In this document: positions 36,960 to 49,400 of the stretch, one piece after another | How positions within the stretch are numbered: the stretch's first letter is position 1 | Layout: the number at the start of each line of letters is the position of its first letter | Source: Rhea pennata | Lineage: Eukaryota > Chordata > Aves > Rheiformes > Rheidae | Assembly: GCF_028389875.1 (NCBI RefSeq) | Contig: NC_084668.1 | Location: forward strand, 33,918,493-33,982,492 | Direction of reading: 5' to 3' | Length of the DNA: 64,000 bases | The notes under the pieces: model-generated | What the model was told of the DNA's origin: nothing | What the model saw: only the letters and a program-made list of their open reading frames with translations | The model's database searches: none | Translations under genes and position numbers: made by a program

Positions 36960-37390
36960 CTTGTTCAGAGTGCTCCTACTTGACTGAGTTCCTCAGGGAA
37001 CTTAGCAGAGGCTTTCTCACTCCTAGTATAGCAATTGTGCCAGGTGGGAGCTAAGTTCTGGGCTGTTGAGTTTGGGCCAGTTCTGAGCAGGCCATAGATA
37101 GACCTCTACATTAGTTGGGTTAATTCTTTCCAGATTATTTCAGCTCACCGGAAAAGAGTTGGAGTAGGGCATAGGAGTAGCATGATTGGTGCATTACTAT
37201 GTGAAAAAATATTAATTGTTGAGTAACAGCATACCTTACGCTGGCTCCTCCCTGCATTCATTTGATGCTTAGTCTGAAAATAAATTCTGTGGGATACTAG
37301 GCAAACTGTTGCCCTTAAGGAGCATATAGCATTCCATTAATTTCCCTGTGGTGTTTAATGCTTTATGTTTTCAGATTTTAATGCAACAGC
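36950..37390 (+). promoter_or_regulatory. Presumed promoter and 5' UTR region of gene B
   Basis: The roughly 2 kb between gene A's poly(A) signal and gene B's ATG must hold gene B's promoter if it is transcribed independently. A TATA-like CATATAG lies at about 37322-37329, some 65 nt before the ATG. TTTTCAG at 37369-37375 could be the acceptor of a spliced 5' UTR exon. No CpG island is evident. The start site is not determined by sequence. Confidence 0.3.
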
Positions 37391-37444
37391 ATGGCTTGCC
37401 CCATACAATCAGATGAGCTTGTCTTTTTTGTGAACGGCAGGAAG
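37391..37444 (+). CDS. AOX2: Gene B exon 1 (start codon)
   Basis: 54 nt, residues 1-18. It ends [12 protein letters not shown], the conserved N-terminal beta strand of AOX and xanthine dehydrogenase [2Fe-2S] domains. Donor is AAG|GTAAGT. The ATG has A at -3 and G at +4 with an in-frame TAA four codons upstream, so this start is secure. Confidence 0.9.
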
Positions 37445-40400
37445 GTAAGTTCTTAAGTGCATTGTTTTTGAAGGGCACTGCTTTAATGGTAACTGTTTAT
37501 ATTCAAAACAGGAAACCTGTTATTCTGGAGCAGCAGTTCATTCCTGGGTAATCATCTTTTCCCTAGAATCTTCCTTACAGCATCCTTACTTTCTACCAGA
37601 CTAGACTCATGGATTATTCCTAGCTTTGCCCTGTGTCTTTAATGTGAATAAGAATATTGGGTCGCTTTATAGTTTCATTTTGGGTCAAGGAATTTTAAAT
37701 TTGTCTTAGGACTTTCCATTAGAATTGAATTACATTTGAAATTTTCTTTGAAAGCCTTAAGACTTCCATTGAAATGAATCACAGTTGAGCATTAAAGTCT
37801 CTGAAATTTCAAAGTCTTAGCTCTGTGTAACTTAAAGGGGCTCACATTGGCTCAGTATTTTCTAGGTACACAAAAAGGTCAAAAGTTTTTACATAGCCTC
37901 AATGACTTTATGTTATCCTTCATGTCACAGAATTTTTAAAATTATAATTAGTTTGCTATGTTAATATGTTTACTAAAATCTCATGCTGATGTACTTCTAA
38001 ACCCAATGTAGTGGGAGTAATTAAGTCACTAGTAAAAGAATAAGATGAAAATAAAATTATTGACTTTTTACTGTTCTTGATGACAAAACCTCATATTTCA
38101 TTTTCTAAGACATTTTGTCATTTTTTGTTTCTTTCCAGGTTAAGTGAATAAGAATTCCTGTTAATAAACGTATCACCTGAAATATATGATAAGCTGAAAT
38201 GAAATTTTATTTTTCTCCCCCCAAAATACTTGATATGTATTTTTCTAAAGCTGTTTTCCAGTTATTCAGTCAATATTTTTATGTTTTAGGGGGAGCATAC
38301 TGGCTTTTTTTTTTTTTAATCTGATTCTAGGTGGATTAAGGAAAAAATTCTTGTGTGTTGTATGTTACCTGTCATTAAATACCAGCTGTGCTTAAAGGCA
38401 GACTCTGAAAAAAGGTTCAAGTCAAATGGTGCTATTCTATATTTTATATAGCAATATTGTGTATCGTTGTTGTTATTTAACTGATAATAGCCAAATAGCT
38501 GATATTATTGCTACCTCTTCATTCTAGGTGAAAATACTCTTGATGCTCTGAACTGCTACTGCAATGCAGTTTGTTCCTTCCTGTGGTAAAGCTGAGATTT
38601 TATTTAGTTCTCTTAATCCCTCAATGCCACAAAACAACTTGCAGTTGTTTCACTCTGCAATTCCAAACAAATTCCTGAACTTGCTCATATTTTCTTATGT
38701 CTAAATTAAATGTTTATGAATAAGTTGGAGCATACTGCTGGTATAGGAAAATGGTCTTTGTTCCATTGTAATGGGTCCTAATATATGTTTCCAAACTTGT
38801 GTTATCTTGTCTCCAGCATGTTGAGGCTTACTGATGCTAGAGCAACGTTCTTGAGACAAGGCTGAAGCAAGCTCCGCTTAGACCCAGCAGAACTCTACTA
38901 CTTTGAAAATATATTTAATTAAATATGCTCCCTGCTCTTTTTATATACTAAGATTTTACTCTGACTTTGTTGCTTAGTCTCTGCAAAGGAAAGGGTTAAC
39001 ACTGACTTCAAAGAGGTAAAAATAGGTGGAGTTTTCACACAGACAAGTCCATGGCCTTGAAACTAAGGCCATGAACTTAAAACCTCAAGAATTCTGATTA
39101 ACACTGATGTGTATCAGTAAACGATCTAGCCTAAGGATTCTCTTCCTTTTTTTTTTCTTTTTTTTTTTTTTTAACCCTGTCCTTACTTAGCTTCCTTTCT
39201 CTTTCAGTTCTCTGAATAAATCATTTTTTCTATTACTTTAAAAGTACATATTTGCTTAATATTGCCTGACCTGTTCATTTATTTATTTGCAGGTTGCAAT
39301 CAGGTGACAGGATCCTGATGCTGTGCAAACACATCACTTACTAGTTCACAATCACAGTATTTCAACAGCATAGTTAATCCTTGTGGGAAGATTATATCAA
39401 CTCTCTCTCTAATCTCTAATCTCTCTTTTTATTTCATACTGTAGGTAACAGAGAGGCAGGCAGATCCCGAAGAATTGCTGCTCTTTTATCTAAGAAAGAG
39501 GCGTATCCTTTTTTAAAGCTTTGTCTCTGATTTGTGTAATTCTGTAAATTACTATAATTGGGGATTATTTGTTTGATTTTTCTTTGGAAATCATTGTAAA
39601 CAGAGCAGTAAGTAGAAGTAAGACAACTCACCTTGTATTTGTTCTTGGCAGAGTAATACTGTGCTGTATGTGCATTGTTTGTGCTGGCTATGTGTGCATG
39701 TGTGTTACTCTTCTAAACCCTATTCGAATTCTTCTTTATAACTCTCCAAACCACTTAACCTTTCAGTGCATCTGTGACAAATATAATAATTTAAGAAATC
39801 GATGTGGAACTACTCCCATTTTAAAATCATTTATTTAGGCCCCAGTCCCTCAAAGATTTCTACATAAGCTTATGTTTATTTTTTGTCAGCTGAGATTGTT
39901 CAGGAGGTAGGTCCCTAAGTGGTGTCATAGCTATATTGACTTCAGTGGCAACTATCCCAGCTCTAAGGATCAGCCATGCAGATTATAAGGTTAAGCAAGT
40001 GTAAGCAGCTGCAAGCTTTGCAGCTGAGGGCCTTCCATGATGGAGGCAAAACAATATTAAAGGTGAGGATTAATTGGGAAAGGCTGTAGTGGAAATACTT
40101 TAATAGCTATAGTAATGCTTGCATTGTCCAAGCATTCAGTAGAATAATAAGCATCTCTTTAATAGCTAAGCACTGGGTGATTAAGTTACATATTGATTAC
40201 TAGTGGAAAAGCACAAGTGGATAAAAATTGCACTAACTTTAGGGGAATCTAGAAACACGATGAAATCAGATGGAAGGGATGATCTAGGACATACAAGCAA
40301 AATGGATCCAAATGCACACTCCTAGTGGAAAGAGTAAATGGGGCTAAGTACCTCTCTGAAAAGGAGCTAAATGAAAGGAGACAGCAGATTCCACCAGACA

Positions 40401-43400
40401 GTTATGCACTGAGAAACCAGGAGGAGGAAGAGATTGTGACTTGAAGGTGGAACTTTTATATGCAGGTACCTGATGGAAGAAGTCCTTCCGTATACAACTT
40501 AGGTGCATTCACCGGGATATTGTGTTCCGTATTGGATACTGCATTACTGTAATCCTTGGGTGTTCAGGAAGCAGCAGTGGAAGCATATGGAAGTCTGCTG
40601 GGACTGCTTTAGAAATGCAAGATAAGGGTAATCATGCCTGACAATCAGGAAATTATCATGAGTAAAGCTAATAAGAACACCTAATGCTGTGCTTGTTCAA
40701 CACATCCCGCTAAGGGGTCCTGTTTTCAGTTTCTTGGGACTTTTCCAAACACTTAACTACAGAGACTGAAAAACCTCTGTGCTGGAAGTCTGAGCTCTCT
40801 TTCCATCTGTCATATACCCATTTGCTTTTCTCTGGAGCTATTTGGTCAGAAGATCCCTCTTGTTCTACACATGCACATAAAACAAGGGAAACTTAGAAGA
40901 ATATCAAGAAAAAAAACTTTTGAATATTGACAAATTTTTCTTTAACTATCTCCCTTCCAGTCCATCTCTCAGGGACAAAATATGGCTGTGGAGTAGGAGG
41001 CTGTGGTGCCTGCACTGTGATGATATCCACATATGACCCAGCTGCCAAGCAGATAAGGTGTCCTCATACTGATATTTGGAAACAGTAAATTACTCTTTCC
41101 AAAAAAGTCATATTCACTGGGAAATATATGGTTTCTTTCCATTTAGATGGAATTTTAAGGGATCTGTTACTTAGTTAAAAGCCTTACCTATAGCCTTTCT
41201 CCATATAGGAAATTACAAAGTTGACCTCACTATCATAAAGTAACAAATTTAGATCTGCTCTCTCCAATCTTTGCAATAATAAAACTTCCTAGAGAGGTGA
41301 TATTTTAAAATTGGGTTGTTTATGATTTGAGATTTCAGAAGCCCTTTTAGCATCTGCCTCTCCCTGACTCTTTTCCTGCTTTATTTGAGGATATGTCGCT
41401 GTCAATAAGTCTTCATTAGACGTTTCACAAAATCATTGATAACTTTCCCATGGACTTGAGCAATGAACACATTGCACTATAATTCTATGGTTTTGAATAT
41501 AGCAAAACTCGGAGTTCTACTTTCTCTCTCTGGTTCTAGAAACTGTTTCTTTAGTAAAGCTGTGTCTGACTTTGTCAGGTCTGACTGCAGACTCTGGATT
41601 TTAATAAAATATGTGATGCTTAAAAAAGAATAACCCTCTGCTTCTTTATTTAGAAAAGCTTATTGCTTAATGCCTATAAAGAAGTACCAGTTGTAGGAAC
41701 AGGATGCACACTTACAGTCAAAGTGCTGGATTCTGTATGCTTGCACCTGCTTTGCCCATCTTCCTTTTGTTCAATCTAAGCATTTATAGATGAGATGGAG
41801 TATATATCCTTTGTTTCTTCCTCCTTGGCCCCACATGTTAAAGCTATTTAACAGCATATTCTCTTTTATACCTCAAAGACATCATCCTGCCAACTCCTGC
41901 CTGCTCCCCATCTGCTCACTGCATGGTGCTGCTGTGACCACAGTGGAAGGGGTTGGAAGCACAAAAACCAGGATTCATCCAATTCAGGTGAGAGCACACT
42001 GGCCTGTGTGGTGCAGAGAGCTAATGGGATTTTCCTGACTTGTGTCTGTAATGAAGCTAGGATCTGTGAGAACATGCAGTGAGTCTGTGCAATGAGGAGT
42101 CTCTGAAGGGATTCTAGGAACTTTGGATTTTGTTTATTTTGTAGACAGGCATAGAACAGCTGTTATTGGGAATTATCGCAGCAATTGCTGGGCTGCACTT
42201 GGCCTTGTAGAGGTATAGAAAGGGGGATATGGACATGGATGGAGTTTCTTCTAATGTACTGCCATGCAGGGAGCATATCACAATCTCCACAACGCAGAGA
42301 TATCCCTCGCTATGGCATATGGGATTCCAGCTTTCAGCCTGTTTAGCCTGGAGAAGAGAAGACTGAGGAGGAATCTTATCAATGTGTAAAAGTACATGAA
42401 GGGAGGGTGTCAAGGGGATGGGGCTAAACTCTTTTCAGTAGAGCCATGTGACAGGACAAGAGGCAACAGGCAAAAACTGAGCCACAGGAAGTTCCACCTG
42501 AATGTGAGGAGGAATTTCTTCACTGGGAGAGTGACAGAGCGCTGGAACAGGTTGCCCAGAGAGGTTGTGGAGTCTCCTTCTCTGGAGATATTCAAAGCCC
42601 ACCTGGATGCAACCCTGTCTAACATGCTCTAGGTGACCCTGCTGAGCAGGGAGGTTGGACTAGATGATCTCCAGAGGTCCTTTCTAACCTTACCCATTCT
42701 GTGAAAAGAGCATCAATCTGTTCCATTTGGTGCACCAGCATGATGCCTGGCCACCTCATTGAGCACAACCTGTTGCACATGTTGCAGTAAGAGATGAGTG
42801 ATTTCAGGTGGCAACTAGATTGACAGTTATTAAATTAGAAACACATTTTCTCTATGTGCCAGAGACTTTCCTTGAACTAGATCAGCTCTGTACTTCCCCA
42901 GTTTTGGGTTGTTCCTGAAAAGCACAGTCTGACCACATAGGTTTAAATACATTTTCTAAACATCCTCTCTTTTCTGTTTCTGAACTGTTCACAGAGTCTT
43001 AACTCTGAAATTAGTCTGCTCTGAAGCTCATCATCTGATGAGATGTTTTGTTTTCTGGCCTTCAGGGTTAGAAATATTTGCAGTATGGGTAGATACCTAA
43101 ACGGAAAATTGGGCATTAATCTGTCCTCACATCAAGGAATTAGAGTCATGAGAGTATAACTAGAAGGCAATATTGTCCTTCACATGACCACACTCAGCAT
43201 TTTTCTTGTGAGTGGTCATGATGGGATAGCCAAAATGCTGCTACTGACCTAGAGCCTGTATGTAGATGACATACCTGAAGATGACTATTCAGCCAGTCAG
43301 GGAAGCCATACACTAGAATCAGGGCCTCTTGCTTTATTTTTTTCTAGGAAAGGCTGGCCAAATGCCATGGCTCCCAATGTGGCTTCTGCACCCCTGGAAT

Positions 43401-46400
43401 GGTGATGTCCATTTATGCTTTACTGAGAAGCCATCCAGAGCCTTCCATGGAGCAGATAATTTCTGCTTTGGATGGTAGGTTTCAGCTGGTAAATTTTAAG
43501 AAGTATAATAAAGAGATAATTGATTGCAGAGGTTATGATTTGACTCAAAGAGCAGTAGATGATATTTCAAAGTGGTATTTTGTCATAGCCATGGTGTCTA
43601 AGAACATCTCAAAGCCATAAAAAGGCAGTTCCCACTGGAAACTACAGGTGGGATGCTCAGTGGCATTTAGGGCTGGCTAAATATTTCTCAAAATCGCTGC
43701 ATTTAGGCCAAACTGCTTTCATATCTACCCTACAGAAGCAGCCTCAATATAGCACAACATGAATTGAACGTTACAATGAATGTAATGAAAAAGTAGGCCC
43801 TTTCTATCTGCAGTGTAAGTACTCACCCATCAACGGTGTGAAGTGCATGATACAGATTTTTAACAGACAGTGGCAGGGGAAATCGATTACATTACATTTT
43901 AGCTCATTAAAACATTGATTACTCTTCAAGAAAGATTTACCTCAATAAGCGAAGACGTTTCAAAGCACTTTCCAGCCTCAAGTTTCCTAACCCTCCAATA
44001 GCTCCCAAAATAGTTGATCCCACCAGCCAGCAGCTTTTGACTTTATGAAAGAACTGCCAGAAACTCCAGTAGGACTTTACTACTGCTATTATTTGTACAT
44101 AAAAAAACATGCTAGTGGCAGTAGATTTTTGATTGCATTATAAACCCTAGGACTGTAGTAGTAGTGGTATTGGTGGTGGTGGTAGTGGTCTTATTAATCG
44201 CAGTATTTACTAGTAGATGCTTTTCAACACTTTATTTCTGACATATGTTCATTTAAAAATCATAAAAATAATTCATAATATTATTAAAAATAGCCTTTAA
44301 AATAATACATTTTAACCATACATCACAATCACTATTAAAGGAATATTTCACATTTTTACAGATGTGATTTTGCCTATTGGTGACTTGAGACACAAATTTC
44401 AGCATGTCATACCTCTGGTTTGATCCCAGACCATTTCTAATTATGCTAGTGCTCCCAAACCTTATTCTGATTTCTTATGGCTCATTGTTATGTGGTTTAT
44501 TTCAGGTAATTTGTGCCGTTGCACAGGATACAGGCCAATTATAGACAGCTACTCATCTTTTGCTAGGGTAAGTCAGTGTTTTCAAATGTATTTCTTATTT
44601 TGAGGCAGTTGGTGATACCTGAAAAGCTGAGCCTCCTTGAAGCACCTACCTGCAATCTGGCTTCATTTGAAAATTCTTTTTGGCTGAGGCTTTGGAAAAT
44701 CTGGCTGTTCACGCCTATTGGTTTTCACATGTTCTAGGCACTTAGAGCTGCCATTGACTTTAGGTTTATGTCTCTTGCAATGCACTTAAGAATCCTTTGC
44801 ACAAGATCTGATGGCTTGATCCAGGCACCACTGATGTTATTTCAAGTTTTTTCATTTACTTTACTGATAAAGGTCCAGAGGATACACAAAAGGCACTCCT
44901 AGGGGCCCTGTGGTTTAAGGGATCTCTTGGACTAGCTTCAAGTGACAGAAGAAATCTGCTTTGAAAAGAAAGAATCAAAAGGGCAATTCACAAATAAATC
45001 ACAAAGCAGCTTCATTGCTTTTATAGAGCAGTATACGATTTCTTTAGCAGCCAACATGTTGCCAGCTCAGAGGAACTGGACAGTGTTGCTTGGATCAGGA
45101 AGAATGTATGTGTTCATCTTCTACAGGAGGTCAGGTAAGATGCTTTGGGATGTTTTTCATTATTTCCTATTTGCATTATAAAGTTTGTAGGAAAGGGCCA
45201 TCTTGAACTATGGCAGCAGCTACTTTTCTCTTCTTGGGCAGTTAGCCCAGACTGAATTCCATGCTCTGGGTGCTACAGAAAACTAGTACAAGCTTATCTG
45301 CCTTGCCATGTAATCAGAAAATAGGTCAGAATGGCCTATTTAGTGACATTTTCTAGTAAGTGTATGGAACTATAAGTCTCCTTTATTTTGAGGGAAAGGA
45401 AACTGTTGATCAGATATACCTTTATGAAAAAGATGATCCTGATCTGAAGTTGAACTTCCCTATTAGAAGTTCTGCAGCCATCAGCATGTTTTTGTGTTCC
45501 TGGGACACTAAATCTGAATTTCCAAAGGTGAAACAAAGCTACTCCTGTGCATTGTCAGTTTGTATTTGTAGAGCTTTTCATAAGCCTTGCTGTGTATTAA
45601 TGGTTCTAAGGTCTTCAGGAAAGAAGTGTCTCATCTTTGGCATTCTACAATACTTGATACATTGGCATTGCTTCAAAATAATAAGAAAAATGCACATTGT
45701 TTTATTCTGTATATAAAAGATATTGCACAGACTAAAAATCCCAAGTCACCTCACTGATGTTTCTTCTTGCAAAGTCCCACAATTAATATGTACAAGGGTA
45801 TGTAAGGGAACTTCAGTACACATAAGGCCTTCAGAATCTGAAGAAGCTGGCCTTCAGAATGGTCCTCCAGTCACTATGTGTATATCAGACCTTGTCTTCA
45901 TCCACCTTCAAGAGGCCATAGTGCTCTAAAATTACTTCATGTAGCTTCATCATGAGAAGTTGAACTTCTTGGGTATATTCCCTCTGAAAGAAAAACATTA
46001 AGGAGCCTCTAAATCATACTTCTCTGAACTAGAATGCCTTCAGTGATTGGAGGAATACTTGTTTTGCCAGTGAAAAACCTCAGAGGAGTGTAACAGGATA
46101 GATGTGTGTGCGTGTGTGTGTGTGTGTGTTTGGCCACATGTGTACTGTCACTGCCCATTTAAGAACGTAAAATTGTTAGCCAGCTATTGCAGAGGTTATT
46201 TTGAAACATAAATCTGGCAATGCGGCAGTTGCTGGTTACAAAACAGCACCTACTTTTGGTGCTCCTTTGTTTGGCTTTCACTAATTTGCTTTCCTCTTAG
46301 TTCTCATCCAAGTAAAGTACCTGGCACTTGACTATGGTCAAGATAGGAGAAGATCAGGGAGAGCTAGAATTATTTGCAGTCATGTAAATGGAGCTAGCCA

Positions 46401-49400
46401 GCAGATGAGTTTATCTAGAGCCAGATCTTTATAGTTCTTATGGCCATGATCTGTTCAGAATGTCTAGAGATGATGACTGTATCAGGAGGGGATAGGAGAC
46501 TTCTGACTGGGACATGTCAATCTCTTTTCCTATTCAATATAATTGAGATTCTGTTGTTGTCTAGTCTGACAAGATTTTTGATTCCAAGAGTAAATCAATA
46601 GGAAAAAAAAAAGTGCTGGAAACAGAGGATATCCAAAATCTCCTTCCATGTAAGCTCCTTGCTGAAAGCTCAAAATATGCATAGCCTTACAAGATTTTAG
46701 CTGAGGCCTCAGCAGAAGAGGAATATCTGGAAGTAAGTAGAAAAAAGTTAATTCTTAGAGTATGCTGTCAGCATTCAGTTCTTGCAGTGCTTATGCAAGA
46801 GTGAAGAGACTAAATTGAAGGAGAAAAAAGTCTGACTGGTTAGATGGACTGCTACATTGTTTGTTCTCATCTCAAACCTTCTGTCAGACAACTCCATAAC
46901 AGGCACAAATTATGAAAAGAACATAATTATGTACAGAACTGCATTTTCACACAGTAGATACTTTATAGAATATGCTTGGCATGCATTTGCTGTGACCAGT
47001 TTCAGGAAAACACTGCAAGGTCTCTCCTGAGTTTTGGTACATTTCAAGAAAAGACTTGAGAGTGATTGTCATAGTAGTCTATCTACAGCAGCTTGTGAAT
47101 AGGTATGATAGAACTAAACATTAAAAATCAGCTTAGAGGTTTAACATTTTGAACTTTCGAATACAGCTCAACCCATAAAGTATCAAAACTAAATGTCACT
47201 TCAGCAAAGAATCTCTTCTGTTGACAGAGTTGTAAGTTACTCTGAAAATATGAATTGTCCTTTTTCCCCTAATTTCTTTGCAGATGCGTTCAGGTCTTTG
47301 CAATCCAGAGGAATTCCAGCCGGTGGATCCAACACAAGAATTTATATTTCCTCCTGAACTAATGGTAGGAAGTACTCATCTTTCCTTTTGTACTTCTGGT
47401 TATCATGCAAGGGTGGCTGAGTTGGTACAGATGTTGAAATCATGATGGACTTGTGAAATTGAAGGACGTGTTTGAAACGTTTATCCTCAGATAAACCAGA
47501 AAGATCAATTTGAATCAAATATAATGAAGTATTCTGGCTTTGATAATTTCTATCTTGTCATTATTATCAATAGCTCACATTAAAAAAAAAAATTGCTTGC
47601 CTCTCTAGAACCAAAACTTTATGCTTCCAGACTTTCCAGACAAAACAACTCCTTACTGAGAACCATTTCATTTTGGACTGACTGACCTTTTCTGTGGAAA
47701 ACAGTGTTTTATTGAAAAGTTCCAAAATGAGCTCCTCTATCTTTTCTATCTTATGATTCCCTGCTGGGCTCAAGAGACCACAGGACCCGTTTTCTTCCAA
47801 CAGGCATATAGAGCCTGGCAACCTGAGTGTGGACTCTGAGTTATAGATGGGAAAGGCTACAGGCCCATAGGAAGGGCAAAGGATCTGAGCAGGGAAGAAA
47901 GAAAAGGTTTGTTGAAGTAGCTATTGGAGGGTCACAGAAGGACAGATGGAAGCTTGAAAGGAGGAGGCTGAAAGTGTACCATGAGCTGTAGAGAGAGGTA
48001 AGAGAAAAAAGCAATGAAAATGGTAGAGCAGAATTTATCCAGACTAGACTGAATAGAATCTGAGCAGGCAGGTCTAGGCCGGTCTTTAATCTCCACTCAT
48101 GCTTCAGTGACTTCTTTTGAAATTCTTTGTTTGCATGCTTTTTGCAAACATTCCCAGGCAATTTTTGCTGCTGTTACACAACCACCTTGAGGACACACAA
48201 GTTCATTTAGGGCCTAAAAAAACATAGACTGGTTCTTTGATTTGTTGCAGCATTACAGAATGTTATTTGCTGTGAAGTTGTTGGCTTTGTAGGCTTTTCA
48301 GTCATAGAGGACAATTTGTTTAATGATTGCCTTTCAGTGCAGATCACACAGTAAGGTATGAGCTCCTTTATGAATCCTTGAAGTGGAAGGCAGTTTTACC
48401 TTGACCTACCTTTGAAAGACTCATGCTTTAAAACTGCATGTATTAAATGAGCATTTTGCAACTTTTATCCATGGATTAAAGACCACTGTCAAACTGCTGC
48501 TGGCTCAAAAAGCTGTTCTGCCAGAAGGGAGATGGTGCTGTCATCTGTTCTACATGTTCAGGAGAAGTAGACTGTTTCTCTAGGCTACTCGAGCTCTTTA
48601 AAATGACCTTGACTGATTCCATCAAGCTTGCTCAAGTCCTGTGGGATTTCCAAGCTGTCTGTCAATTTGAACAGGTTTCGTGCTAAGCTATATGTTTAGA
48701 AATTAAACCTATATGGTGTATATGCTTTAAAGGTTTGTAATACAGGGGAAAAAAAGCATGTGAAATGCAGCTTGTACAGTAATGCTTAGTGACAGATCCC
48801 TCTTTCACAGCATGGGTGGCCACACTAGTAAGATTCTGACTATTCCACAAATAGTTCCTTTTACATGTGCTTCAGGCAATTCCTTGACCTAGAAGGTCAG
48901 GCCATAGTGCAACATTTCTCTGGCTTGTCTGCTGGCCTGTTTATTCATTGCATTGTTTGCAGAGACAGATGTTTCTCAGTGTTTGTTTTTGCACGTTCTG
49001 AAGGCATGATTCTTCATGGCACCCGTTGAATATGTAAACAACATAAATGATAGTCCCAGGGAAAGAAAGGGATAAATTTAGCATTATATAACAGGAGGTA
49101 GCTAAGATACCATTTGATTAAACCAAAACGCGAATATCCATCAACCAGTTCAAGGAAACAGTTTCTCTGAACAGATTAATACTTGCAGATAAATGGGACA
49201 GCAGCTACTTTAATTTAGAAAACACTTTACATATTGTCTGAATGTAGTACTGCAGATAAAAGGCACTCAGCAAGTGGGCATGCAGAGATCCTCCTTGACT
49301 GGATCACACTTCTTGTATTCTCTCACATATGCAGTGAGATTTTGGTATTCTGGTCTCCTGAAAAATCCAGGCACATTGCTCTATTGGTTACATTGTATAC

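Noticed and set aside
42396..42632. 78-codon plus-strand frame
   Set aside because: It is the remnant C-terminal part of CR1 ORF2 inside the CR1 copy, not a host gene.
45540..45620. Cys-rich stretch ([13 protein letters not shown]) considered as gene B exon 7
   Set aside because: It lacks a good acceptor and does not match the CC-x7-CCLDQ family pattern, whereas 45048-45134 does and keeps the frame.
47841..48161. 106-codon minus-strand frame
   Set aside because: Leucine/serine-rich low-complexity translation of a purine-rich intron; no domain, promoter or poly(A) context seen.
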